In this document: in pieces, positions 11,898 to 22,302 of the stretch
Layout: every line of letters starts with the position of its first letter
Position numbering within the stretch: the first letter of the stretch is position 1
Assembly: GCA_029959085.1 (NCBI GenBank)
Contig: JARWIR010000035.1
Coordinates: 6,492,501 to 6,556,500 of the forward strand
From: Nemophila menziesii
Taxonomy: Eukaryota > Streptophyta > Magnoliopsida > Boraginales > Hydrophyllaceae
Length of the DNA stretch: 64,000 nt
Reading direction: 5' to 3'
Notes under the pieces: generated by a model
Told to the model about the DNA's origin: nothing
The model's input: the letters and a program-made list of their open reading frames with translations, nothing else
Database searches by the model: none
Translations under genes and position numbers: made by a program

Positions 11898-13489
11898 ATG
11901 TAACTTTATTGAATAAAAAACTTTATTCTAAATTTTAAAACTATTATCAATTCAAATGAACCATTTTTTTATTATATTCAAATTAAATGTGTGCATAATT
12001 TATTTTAATGAATCATATGTCAAAATTTTATATTAATAAAATATTTAAATATGTTTGGTAATATTTTCGGAACCTTTATTATCTGAGATGGATATTTTTC
12101 ATTATTTTACTAAAATTAAAGAGGTGAACTAATGAGTTATATAATTAATCAAAAAACTAAAGCTATAAAATATTAAATGTTTTTTCACAAAAAAGAAACT
12201 CGAAATTATGGATAGAAATTAATCAACTTAAAAGGTCAAATATTAAATGTTTTTTCAAACTCGAAATCATGGATAGAAATTAATCAACTTAAAAGGTCAA
12301 TATATTAGTGCTCGTGTGTGTGTGTTTAGATTTAAAGATTAAATGAGACATGATGGGAATTATAAAAATATTTGTTGTATGAAATTTTTTGATTTTATTC
12401 AATTCGAATTAAAGTAGAAGACATAAGATTTAGTATTTTTCGCGGTCTTAAGTAGAGTTCTTCAAAACTCTTTGAATTCAATTCTTTTTTTATTTTTCGA
12501 CAAGAATGTTTTTTTTTTCTAAATAGAAAATTAATAATAATTCATTTTTTTTAAAATAATGTAAATATGTCTAAGAAAATCTATTGGCTATCGTCTAAAT
12601 TCAAGATTTCCTGAAACAATTACCCATATAACGATCTCGTGTTAACAATGTCCACAGACCATTCGGTGGTCTCTATAAGGAATTGGACCCTCGACTTTTT
12701 CCACATTATTTGCACCAAATTTAGTTATCTAAGCCTTTTTAGAACATTGTTGAAATACATATATTTTGACAATAGTCAAACTCTCAAAGTCATTACCGAC
12801 TAACTTTATTAATTTTTTATTTATTTTAAATTTAAAAACTATTAACATTTCAAATGAACCTTTTCCATTATTATATGCAAATGAAATGTATACATAATTT
12901 ATGTCAATGAAAGTAAGTCTAAATTTTATATTAATAAAATATATAAATACGTTTGGTAATATTAAATTTGGGAACCTTTATTATTTGAGATGAATATTTT
13001 TCATTATTTTACTAAAATTAAAGAGGTGAGCTAATAAGTTATATAATAAATCAAAAAATTAAAGCTATAAATATCAAATGTTTTTCCACAAAAAAGAAAC
13101 ACCAACTTATCAATAGAAATTAATCAACTTAAATCAAAATTGAATAGATTGTTTTTTTATGTGATGGTGTGTCACCTTTCTCATTTAATTTCTTATTATT
13201 ACGATAGAACTCTAGGTGAGAAGAGCTGACTTTTTTATCCTATGACCTATTAGGGTTATCTAATTTTACTTTCATTGTCATTCGATATATTTATTTCTTT
13301 CTTTCTCGAGAAATAATATTTATGGCATTTGACTTTTCTTTAATTATGCTAACTTTGCAATAAAAGAAAATATCTTTTTCCAAAGTGTCGGTAAGAACCA
13401 CAACCTCTCCATCATATTGAAGCTCAATCTTATAAGTCTCAAGAAATCAATTTCAAAAAAAAAACCACACACACTAACATACATTGAAC
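11898..13489. repeat. A+T-rich repeat block A - X' - A' with a 62-bp tandem duplication
   Basis: No gene. Bases ~11905-12230 (A) recur at ~12800-13130 (A'), on either side of X' (12324-12770). Inside A, a ~62-bp segment beginning TTAAATGTTTTTTCA is duplicated in tandem at ~12175-12300. Equivalents: 33031-34638 (X' at ~33474-33915) and 54281-55872 (X' at ~54706-55150). Unit 2 also carries a short tandem duplication of AATGAAACATATGTT at ~33140-33170. Confidence 0.6.
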
Positions 13490-14400
13490 TAGGGTTGCAC
13501 AAACAAAACCCAAAACCCGCAAACCCACCAACCCGACCCTAAATAACCCGAAACCTACCACCCGCCCACCCAATAGATTTGACTTTTTTTTGGGTTTTGG
13601 TCGGTTGGCAGATTGGGGTCAGCCCATACCGCGGGTATAACACCCTATCCGAAAAAAGGCCATTCTCTTATTTTTATGTTCAGTCCATCACTTATGTTCA
13701 CTTATGTTCAGCCCATCCCTTATGTTTAGACCATTTTTTGTCTTGACCCATTACATGAAATACTATATAAAACATATTTTCTCAGAAATAGTCCATTCAT
13801 TCTTCAAGTCTAACGATTCATTTCACTCTCTCAACTCTCAACCCTCCTCTCTCTTGATTTTTTCTTACTTTCACTGTTATATCATTTCTTTCAAGACCCA
13901 ATATTTATATATTTCTTATTTTATGGATATGAATCAATATATTAATTTGTACCCATATCGTATTTATAGTTTCTTACCTATGAATCTATAACAAATTTAT
14001 ATTATAAAGCTATATTATAAATTTGTATTATAATCTATATCATCTTATTGATTAGATCTATATTTTATATCTAATTTTTTTTATATCTTAGATCTAAAAT
14101 ATATATCGGTATATATATTTAAAAAAAATGATTATTTTGAAATATTTAGATCTAGTTTTATAGATTTTATTTATACAGATTTTATTTGTACAGATTTTTT
14201 TTAAGATCTTCGATATAGATATATAAATTTATTGTATTGTGAAATATAATATAGATTCGAAATATTATGCTAGTTAGTTTTTTAGATCCGATTATTTGTT
14301 TAAATATGTTAGATTTTCGATATATTATATAGATTTGATTTGATTTTGTAATATTCATTCTTAGTGTGTATCACTAATATGTTTGTAAATATTTTTGCAG
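13490..14400 (+). mobile_element. Candidate 5' end of an Ac-type hAT element, unit 1
   Basis: It starts with TAGGGTTGCACAAAC (TAGGGCTGCACAAAC in units 2 and 3), close to hAT ends such as TAGGG.TG..CA. A run of AACCC/ACCCG subterminal motifs follows (~13505-13570) with a GGGTTTTGG counter-motif. Then come a TATA-like stretch at ~13764, a CT-rich leader (~13800-13860), and TTTTTGCAG at 14392-14400, a good intron acceptor. That order fits a truncated autonomous hAT 5' part. No transposase frame and no matching 3' end were seen. Confidence 0.35.
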
Positions 14401-14778
14401 GTAATATTTACCCTATCGAAGGAGGCTCTTTATACTGTTTGAATTGAAGAGTAGACATTCAATGATTGATGGAGTAATTTCATTTGATTTTATGTAGCAG
14501 GTGTTGGATTGAGCTAAGAAAGCTTAGGTTTGAATTTGTAGTCTCGGATTTCGACCAAGGAGACGTGTCTTTTCCGACGATTTCTATTTTGTTTTTCTTC
14601 ACTTTTCGCTATTTTGAAAATGTTGAATGCTCAGCTAAGAATGTCGAGTGCTCAGCTAAGAATCTCCAGGAGTGGTAAAGAAGGTAAATTCGTTTTTTAT
14701 CACACACAATTATATATGTAATTTTTTTCCGCTCAGCAATTATATATATACATGTGTGTATGTGAGTGTATTGATGCT
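14401..14778. other. Spacer with a short tandem duplication and an AT run
   Basis: No convincing gene. The 17-base module around GTGCTCAGCTAAGAAT occurs twice in tandem (~14627-14665). The AT microsatellite lies at 14741-14750 (five units). It ends with TTGATGCT (14771-14778), the left target duplication of the next hAT element. Equivalents: 35550-35971 and 56783-57240. Confidence 0.6.
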
Positions 14779-15339
14779 CAATGACGAATCCATGAATAAA
14801 AATGAGAATAGGCTTAAAATAGAAAAGAAATTTAAAAACTATAATTTCAATTTGTATCATATAAAAAATAACATGTAACAAAAATATCGTGAATTATAAT
14901 TAAATAAAAAAAATATTTAATCTAATATAGCTTTCGTAATCCATTTTTTTATTTTGATATAATTATTTTTCAAGAACAATCAAGTAAGAATAAAAAATGT
15001 AAAAGTTTTTATCCGTGTATTTCTATTTTATATATAAAAGAAATAAATCTATATATGCACATCAATTATTAAATAGTAAAAAATTAAATAAAATAAATAA
15101 AAAGTATAATTACTATTAAATAAAATGATAAATGATAAAAAAAATTATCAAATTATCCTTAGTTTAATTTTTTTACTATAAATAATTAAAATATATTAAG
15201 AATTGAAATAAAAACAAAATTAAGAATTGAAAATAACTATTTTTGTATTGATTGTTAAGTTTTTCATAACAAGTTTTGATTAATAATTTTTTTTTTCAAA
15301 TTTGAGGAGCCCAATATTTGCTATTGTGGCTCTGCCACG
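14779..15339. mobile_element. Non-autonomous hAT element (561 bp), unit 1
   Basis: Ends are CAATGACGAATCCATG (CAATGGCGAATCC in units 2 and 3) and, read inward from the other side, CAGTGGCAGAGCCACA (one T lost in unit 1). These match the plant hAT-type end CAGTGGCGGAGCCA. The flanks carry the 8-bp direct repeat TTGATGCT at 14771-14778 and 15340-15347, the length expected for hAT target duplications. The interior is A+T-rich with no transposase frame, so it would need an enzyme in trans. Confidence 0.75.
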
Positions 15340-15347
15340 TTGATGCT

Positions 15348-15650
15348 TATGCATGTAATTAGTTTAAAATTTGCATTTGAAAGTAGCAACAAAATGTATA
15401 AGTCTATTATTCTTTTTAATGGAATTGTTTAGATTGTAGTATTATTTTTATTAACTTCAGAAAAGAAAACAGGAATATAAAAAGACCGGGCTTCTTGTAT
15501 TGTGTTGATTTTCCATGTTTTTATCTTTTTTTACAACTTTTTCCGGGAGTAGCGGAGGCAAGAATGTTTATTACCCCAATTTTTTTAAAGTTAATTGCAA
15601 AATAGGTTTCCGTATTATGCAAAAATTACACTCTATCTTTATATATTTTT
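15348..15650. other. Spacer and start of the S segment
   Basis: No gene. From ~15575 the sequence (TTTTTTTAAAGTTAATTGC, GGTTTCCGTATTATGC) is homologous to the first ~70 bases of the window, and it is then interrupted at 15651 by the foldback element. Equivalents: 36541-36844 and 57811-58113. Confidence 0.6.
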
Positions 15651-15957
15651 GGGCAAAGATTACGGGTGCTCCTTGATCTTTACCCAAATTTCAAAAATTT
15701 AACCCTTATCTTTAAAATTCTTCCGGATGGTCCTCCATGATCCATCCGTGACCTTTTTTTAACATTTCTGTCAGTTGACCGTTAGTCAACACTAACTGGC
15801 GCTACGTCAGTGCCACCTCAGCGTCACGTTTGCTCCACCTAAGCATGATGAACAGCATTTACACGTCATTTTTTTAAATCATTTTTTTAATCCTCATACT
15901 TCTTCTTAGCCGCGCTCCACCATCATCAATCGAAACCAAATTAAGGTTCAAAATAGC

Positions 15958-16275
15958 TCACTCCAACCAGCATCCCATCCACCGGCCCTTAAACCAAGCC
16001 GATCTCTTCACAAGGAAACCGCCGCCACTCATTTTCCCTTCTCCACCACAATAAACCAGCTTGGATACGCCATTAACAACTAGATTTGCGATTTTTTGGA
16101 CAAGAGGGCCTTTCCTTAAAGAAATACAATCAATAGACGGACAAACCACTTGTTCCTCAAGCTCACACAACTTTAAACCAGTCATACGATTCACTAAAAC
16201 AACCTCATTATCAACATTATTTGATACAAAAATAGATGCAAGATCTTGAAACAATGTCATTTTACTTGCTTGCAT
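15958..16275 (-). pseudogene. Coding-like stretch in left foldback arm, unit 1 (unknown family)
   Basis: A 105-codon frame that contains FQDLASIFVSNNVDNEVVL, NRMTGLKLCELEEQVVCPS, SLRKGPLVQKIA and GGGFLVKRSAWF. The right arm (17503-17799, +) has a related version, so this is half of an inverted pair. I do not recognise the family. Because the two arms conserve amino-acid patterns (NNVDNEVVLVNRM, SLRKG.LVQKIA) as well as DNA, it may be a captured host gene piece. Equivalents: 37140-37475 and 58474-58686. Confidence 0.35.
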
Positions 16276-16887
16276 AGATTTATATTGATTTCACAAATAT
16301 CGTAGAATCTGTCTACTATCTTCACATAGTGTTGTACAACATTTCTAGTCTGCAATAAGAAAAACACTATCCCTCATCAAATTAATATGTTGATACCATT
16401 AGTACGAAATAAATCGGGGATTGATACTTATGTAATGCGAAACAGACAAATACACCCATATTTTAATAAAAAGCAACTGTGCCCATGTATTGGACAATAG
16501 TATTGCAATTTTACATAGATTGAGATATATTTACTACACTAACGTATATCATAGAGGTAATATCTGGTTATTTCGTATAATACATGACCAATAGTGACAA
16601 AATATATATACGACAAGCTATATTAATTTGGTGATAAGGAAAGGAAATGCACCTCTCAACTCTAATGAATCTGGTGAAAAAACAAACATAATCGTCATAT
16701 CTAGTATACGATAAGAAGAAGTATATGAAAACTTCAATTCTAGTTCAATCGGTGGAAAGGACATGGATTTGCAAACGTACACTCAATTTGACTTAGCAAA
16801 AAGAACACGCAGCCGCATAGACCAGATACATCAACACTAATTAAACTACGGTAAAGAACAAGAAACCCGATTGCTAGATTGAACCAG

Positions 16888-16981
16888 AACACTAGAAATT
16901 AAGAGACCGGATTTATGACGCAACTCCATAAGAGATTTCTTTTTTGCGTCATAAAACCGGTCTCTTAATTTTTCTAGTGTT
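16888..16981. repeat. Perfect-like hairpin at the centre of the foldback, unit 1
   Basis: A 36-base arm (starting AACACTAGAAATTAAGAGAC) pairs with 38 bases after a ~20-nt loop, with one mismatch and a 2-nt bulge. It is the best-conserved part of the inverted repeat. Equivalents: 38088-38181 and 59301-59394, with the stem unchanged in all three. A transcript through it would fold into a long dsRNA. Confidence 0.9.
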
Positions 16982-17502
16982 ATAGTTCAATTTAGCCATC
17001 GGTTTTTCTTGTTCTTTACCATAGTTTATTTAGTGTTGATGTATCTGGTCTATGCGGTTGCGTGTTCTTTTCGCTAAGTTAAATCGAGTGTACGTCTGCA
17101 AATTCATGTCCTTTCCGCCGATTGAACTAGAATTAAATGTTTCATTTACTTCTTCTTATCGTACGGTAGATATGAGGTTTATATTTCTGTTTTTTTGCTA
17201 GATTCATTCGAGTTGAGAGATGCATTTTGTTTTCTTATCACCAAATTAATATAGTTTATCGTATATATTATGTCACCGTTGGTCTTGTATTATACAAAAT
17301 AACTAGATATTACTTCTATGATATACGTTAGCATAGTAAATATATCAATATCTATATAAAATTGCAATGCTAATGTCCAATACATGGGAACAATTGTTAT
17401 CTTTTGAAACATGGGTGAATTTGGCTGTTTTGCATTACATAAGAATCAATCCCCAATTTATTTCTCACTAGTGGTATCAACATATTAATTTGATGAGGGA
17501 TT

Positions 17503-17799
17503 GTGTTTTTCTTATTGCAGACTAGAAATGTTGTACAATATTATGTGAAGATAGTAGACAAATTCTACGTTATTTGTGGAATCAATATAAATCTATGCAA
17601 GCAAGGAAAAATGCCATTGTTGCAAGATCTTGCATCTCTTTCTATATCAAATAATGTTGATAATGAGGTTGTTTTAGTGAATCGTATGATTGTTTTAAAG
17701 CTGTGTGAGATTGAGCAACAAGTGTTTTGTCTGTCTATGGAGTGTCTTTCTTTAAGGAAGGGCCTTCTTGTCCAAAAAATCGCTAGATCGAGTTCTTGA
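17503..17799 (+). pseudogene. Coding-like stretch in right foldback arm, unit 1 (unknown family)
   Basis: A 98-codon frame beginning in TTTTTCTTATTGCAG, a good splice acceptor (AG at 17519-17520). It then reads QDLASLSISNNVDNEVVLV, LKLCEIEQQVFCLSMECLS and SLRKGLLVQKIARSS. After a frame break, a SKLV..GG....GGGFLVQREAW stretch matches the left arm. Kept in all units at 38703-38999 and 59916-60212. Function unknown. Confidence 0.35.
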
Positions 17800-18212
17800 T
17801 TGCGTATCCAAGCTGGTTGATGATGGTGGAAAAGGGACCATCAATGGCGGCGGTTTCCTTGTGCAGAGAGAGGCTTGGTGTTAGGGCCGGTAGATGGGAG
17901 GGCTACTTGGAGTGAGCTATTTTGAACCTTAATTTGGGTTCGATTGATGATGGTGGAGTGCGGCGAAGAAGAGGAAGAGTGGGGATTAAAATGATTTTAA
18001 AAAAGTGACGTGTAAATGCTTTTGATATCATGCTTAGGTTGAGCAGACGTGGCGCCAAATGACTTTAACTAACGGTCAACTGACAAAAATGTTAAAAAAG
18101 GGCAACATTTATCATAAAATGGATCGTGTAGGGCCATTCGGGAGAATTTTAAAGATAAAAGGTTTCTACTACACTTTGGGTAAAAATCAAGGGCCACCCT
18201 TAGTCTTTATCC

Positions 18213-19390
18213 TTTTTTAGGGGTCATAACTCATAAGGTATTTTCAATTTTGTAAAGGAATAAAAACACTATATTCTAAACCTTGGGGAGGGTGGGAGTG
18301 GGAATGGCCCGCTAGACACTTTCTGATTTTTAAACCATAATTAATTTTAGAGCAAAGTCGAATTTCACACAAACACAATTTAACTAGTCTTTTTAGCTTA
18401 CATATTTGAGGCCTAGGGCCCAAAATAATAATAAGATAATTAAAAAGAAAGAGAAATATAAGTGAAGACCAAAAACAAGGAATTTAGCATTAAAAATTTA
18501 GATATTTGCTTACAATTTGTTTTACATTAATAATTCTGAATCTAATCTGGATATTTGATTGGGAATTGATCTTCTTTAATTTTCCAAGGTATGAAAAATT
18601 AGTATTTTTGGATTTTTTATTCAATTTTTGTAAAATTTGATCTTTTTGTGTGGTTTTATGTTTATTATATGGTATTGTATATATTGATTAGTTAAGTCCA
18701 AATGTGGCATTACATTATAAGTTATAGAGTTGTAGAAAAAATTTCAGAGACCCACTTCTATACATAGTTCATATATTTTAATTTTTTTATGGTTATAATA
18801 AAGTATACATTTTCACATATTTATATATTTCTTTTCCTAGCCAATAAAAGGAAAAGTTTACTTTAAATTTTTGCATCAAGTTCTTTGAAATAAATTAATG
18901 GTAAACAAATTATGATGGATATATTATATGTTTTAAATTATATTTATGAGCAAGTTATACCTATTGTGATTTTTTTATTATTATTTAGCTTCTTAAATTA
19001 GTTGTTTTGTAATGCGCAATAATTAATTACATTATATGTATCCCACTTGTATTTCATAAAATAAATGATACACCAGAAAAATAAAAAATCTCATATATAT
19101 GAAATATCCGATAAATTTAATGTGGTCTAACTCATATGAGGTTGAGTATAATTCTCCTAGTAAACTAGAAATATAAAGTCTAAACCGAATAATCTATATA
19201 ATGGGTCTACATTTTAGTTTCGCCTAAGACAGCCATGCCCCCAATATATTTGGACGAATATTCAGTGAAGTAATTTTGATTTCTTAAGTTTATATCTCTT
19301 TTCTCTTGGACAAATATCTAAATATATTTATGTGACGATTAAACGACATCAAGGGGTGTATACTGTGTCGTGTTTACAATTAATATTATT
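18213..19390. repeat. S segment, first part (paralogue of window bases ~110-1328)
   Basis: AGGGGTCATAACTCATAAGG at 18220 matches bases 111-130, and the similarity continues to ~19387 with many substitutions and small indels. No gene. Equivalents: 39435-40604 and 60647-61825. It ends at the hAT insertion. Confidence 0.8.
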
Positions 19391-19978
19391 TAGGGGAAAG
19401 CATGTGTCGGTTTTATTCGATTTTAAGATTAGAGTGAATAATAAACTGCTTGGGTAACCCAAAGGTAGGGTAAAAAAATTATCCTCGGGTAGATTCTGGT
19501 TACTTTTCGGTTACCTTCGGTTTACCACCATTAGTCAACATTAGCCAACCTTTTTTTAACGCATGAAAAAGTTAAAAAAATGACCAATTCTGAAAAGAAC
19601 TGATATCATTATATTTTAAAAGATTAAAATTACAATTTTGATATTACAAACCAAGAAGTCGTAAAAATGATATTTTGTTTGAATATCAAAAGCCTAGGTT
19701 GATTGGGGATTTGGTAGTGACCTTTGGAATATCTGAAAAGGCAAATGAAAAGACTTCTCTAATATGCATATTTTGTATTTTTTTATTATAAGGTTTTTTG
19801 GTTTGCGTAAGTCTAACCCAATAGATTGGGTAATATATAGGTAATATATATAGACCCGAAAAATCATAAAGTAGCCAATAGGTAAGGTTGACCCCGGTAA
19901 AATTAATGTATCTTTTAAGTCGGTTTTGTTAAAATTAACTCGAATTTCCGTTTCAGTATAAAATTTTGCTCAGCACTA
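19391..19978. mobile_element. Ac-type hAT MITE (588 bp) with empty-site evidence, unit 1
   Basis: Ends are TAGGGGAAAGCATG and, inverted, TAGTGCTGAGCAAAA, resembling the plant hAT end TAGGGGTGAGCAAA. The flanking 8-mers are ATATTATT (19383-19390) and ATGTTATC (19979-19986). The paralogous S' site at ~1322-1335 has a single ATGTTATC and no element, which fixes both borders. The interior has paired GGGTAACC / GGTTACC motifs and no frame. It lacks ~21 bp (AAAAATAATATATTTTGG-type) kept by units 2 and 3. Confidence 0.85.
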
Positions 19979-20240
19979 ATGTTATCTATTTTAAAAATCC
20001 CTTTAGCATGTAAATGCTTATAATGGTACTTCTATTCATATCCATGAAATAAAAATAGGAAACGACAAAGATTTATCAAAAAAATTCTTTCTAAAGCCTG
20101 TCGTTATAAAGGTGGAAGAAGTGTTAAAGGAAGATACGGTGCATTATTCTTCAGTTTTTACATTCACATGCCATGTTTAAGCTTAAGCTATTAGATAGAG
20201 ACTTAAATAAATATTTATGCTTGCAACATTTCATTTACAG

Positions 20241-20527
20241 GATACATTTGAGGAAATTGATCTTGAAGGCAATCTTTCATAACAGATTGTAGTTTTAACT
20301 TCAGGGACAAATAGCTACCTCGAGTTCATCTGTTAGCTCACTAGATTCGAACTCCATTGCAGCTGAATTGATGGAGAAAGTAAATCCATCAAGCTTTGTA
20401 GCGAGATAAAGGCCTATAGATATAGAAGCTAAAGAAAATCGGCAAGGAAATGAGATTTTTCATCACTGAGGGTTTTGATAATGGTCGTGATTCTGTTACT
20501 TGTGACCAAGAGCTTATAGAATTACAG
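20241..20527 (+). pseudogene. Exon-like fragment of unknown gene, unit 1
   Basis: This 287-bp stretch is preceded by TTTCATTTACAG (acceptor-like) and followed by GTTTGA (weak GT donor). It is more G+C-rich than its surroundings. It decodes pieces such as DTFEEIDLEGNLS, SSSSVSSLDSNSIAAELMEK, VNPSSFVAR and FDNGRDSVTCDQELIELQ in different frames, with stops. The S' paralogue (around 1556-1580) lacks it, so it was gained by S or lost from S'. I do not recognise the gene. Equivalents: 41475-41761 and 62697-62983, the same length in each. Confidence 0.4.
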
Positions 20528-20775
20528 GTTTGAAATGTACAAGTTTCCTGAAGTTAAATTCTAAAGCATTTTATTTTACATGTTTTCGAGCATTCCTTTT
20601 ATAAATGTGGATTTTAATAGTCTTTCTTTGTATTAACAAACTTCATCTGATTGGTTTCACTCTAAATGCATAATTGCATTTAACAAAAATGTAGTTACAC
20701 ATTTTTTTCTCCTTATTTCCGTACCTCTAGACTTCACACAATCAATGTATGCTTTATGATAACATATCTATACAC
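20528..20775. repeat. S segment, last part before CACTA II
   Basis: From ~20640 (CTTCATCTGATTGGTTTCAC) it matches ~1568-1710 of S'. No gene. In unit 2 part of the preceding stretch is deleted (~41846). Equivalents: 41762-41991 and 62984-63231. Confidence 0.75.
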
Positions 20776-22294
20776 TAATACAGTTTGGGTTTCTAGGTAT
20801 GACAAAATTAGCGACGACCCGCGTTCGTCGCTAGTTTTTCATTGTTAGCGACGACCGCACGATTTCGTCGCTAACCAATTAAAATTTTGTCGCTAATTTT
20901 GATCATTGTTAGCGACGACCATCATTCGTTGCTGGATAATAAGAAAGTCGTCGCTATATTGTAAATTTTTTTTGATAAATTTTTTAATTAAAAAGTCGTC
21001 GTTAATTGTCTTTGGTTATTAGCGACAAAGAAAGTCGTCGCTAGGTTTCATTAGTAGCGACGAAAAATTGAAATATTAGCGGCGAAAATGCGAGTCGTCG
21101 CAAAAAAAAACGTAAAATAAAACGCAAGCAGTTTTTTCAACACAGAAAATACCCTAATATTAATATTTTCCCCCACTTTCTCTCAAAACCCTAACTCCTA
21201 TTTTCCTAAATCTTTACCACTTAATTCTCTAAATCATCTAACACCATTCTTAGGTCCGTATTCGAGGTTGGACAAGGTCAATCTACAAATTCTTCATTCA
21301 ATTCATGGTATTTTTCCAAAAATACAATCTTTTTTGTTTTGTTTAATGTAATGGTGAATTGCATGATTTAATGTTTGATTAGTCTAATAAGTAACTGGCA
21401 CACCATTTATGGGTCTACATTCAAGGTGGGGTATGGTCAATTTTCAATCTTCCCATCAAATTCAAGGTATTTTCAATAAAATTCATACTTTTTATAATTT
21501 GATTTTTTTATTAGAATTGTTAATAAATATGTGATCACATTGTATAAAACGTTTTTAGGCTAATAAATACTTGTTTTATGATTTTATTTTTGATTGATAT
21601 GTTGTAATTCATGCAATTGTTCATTTGTGTTTATTATTTTCTTATATATATATGTATTTGTTTAATTAGATATATATATGAAATTGTTTTTCTATTTAAT
21701 AGTTTGTAATTTTAATTCATTCAGTGTGTTGTAATTTTAATTCTTTTATTCATTTGGTTGTAATTTTTAATTTATTTATCATTTGGGTTGTAATAATTAT
21801 TTATTTTATTTTCATATGCATGTAGTTGTTTAGATATATCAAATCATTATTAAAAGATATCACCGGGCCTTGATAAGAGTAGGATCAAAGCCACTGACCT
21901 TTTGCCGGAAGAATATATGTATGGTGTAATAGATTTTGTCGAGTTTTCCGTCAAACAAGATGGTTTTAATGACTATATTTTTTGCCCATGTAATCGTTGT
22001 TTGAATAATCGTTGATATCCATCACAAACGGTTAGGGCTCACCTTTTACTGCATAAGGTTATGTCCATGTATGAGGTTTGGACAAAACACGGTGAAACAA
22101 TAGACATTACCAAAGAAACCGTGCCAAGATAATGAAATGTTAAATGCATATGAAGATTTGAGAACCAGTTATGAAGTTGGTGGACATTCGGGTGATACCG
22201 TGATGACAGATGCACATCAAACTAGTCGTTATGTTCGAGGAACTAGAGACCGAATTATATCCTGGATCTACAGTGATGAGTTCCTTGTATTTCA
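20776..22294 (+). mobile_element. CACTA II, 5' part only, unit 1
   Basis: It starts TAATACAG and then shares about 40 bases with the CACTA I end. GCGACGAC / TCGTCGCTA repeats fill ~20805-21105, followed by an A+T-rich leader with CTCAAAACCCTAACTCC and two CAAGGT(G/C) patches also seen in CACTA I. The transposase start is at 21857. The element is cut at the unit junction. It lies in the opposite orientation to CACTA I. Confidence 0.8.
21857..22294 (+). pseudogene. CACTA II TNP2 transposase N-terminal fragment, unit 1
   Basis: It reads SPGLDKSRIKATDLLPEEYM, FCPCNRC and, after a frameshift, RAHLLLHKVMSMYEVWTKHGE. This is the transposase-associated domain, as in CACTA I. Then come SGDTVMTDAHQTS and the start of the tnp2 part (MSSLYFIAK) at the junction. 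In unit 1 the start codon is ATA, not ATG. A stop at codon 53 and a frameshift are shared with unit 2. Compared with CACTA I, about 150 residues of N-terminus remain. Confidence 0.8.
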
Positions 22295-22302
22295 TCGCCA
22301 AA
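22295..22302. other. Unit 1/unit 2 junction with 8-bp microhomology
   Basis: The octamer TCGCCAAA is shared by the left parent, the CACTA II transposase frame, and by the right parent, S' sequence as seen intact at 1159-1166. Left of it the sequence matches a TNP2 frame: compare the decoded MSSLYFIAK here with MNSLNFIVK in CACTA I. Right of it the sequence matches 1167 onwards. Such junctions are typical of end joining or microhomology-primed template switching. Confidence 0.85.

Larger units (their letters stand above)
15651..18212. mobile_element. Foldback element with ~1.27-kb inverted arms, unit 1
   Basis: The left arm (15651-~16924) and the right arm (~16945-18212) are reverse complements with many small differences. 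The ends GGGCAAAGATTACGGGTG and, inverted, GGATAAAGACTAAGGGTG pair. The arms meet at a short loop of about 20 nt, so almost the whole element is stem. Both arms carry a related coding-like stretch and a splice-like acceptor. The paralogous S' site near ~70-110 lacks it, showing insertion. Superfamily is unsure: long arms suggest a foldback/MULE-type element, but no target duplication is clear. Confidence 0.8.

Noticed and set aside
13500..13570. AACCC-rich stretch resembling degenerate telomere repeats
   Set aside because: The unit is irregular and mixes ACCCG and ACCCAC; position next to a TAGGG.TGCACA end fits hAT subterminal repeats better.
21180..21205. CTCAAAACCCTAACTCC as an interstitial telomere or telo-box promoter
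   Set aside because: It is a single occurrence that is shared with the CACTA I leader, so it is more simply an element leader motif.
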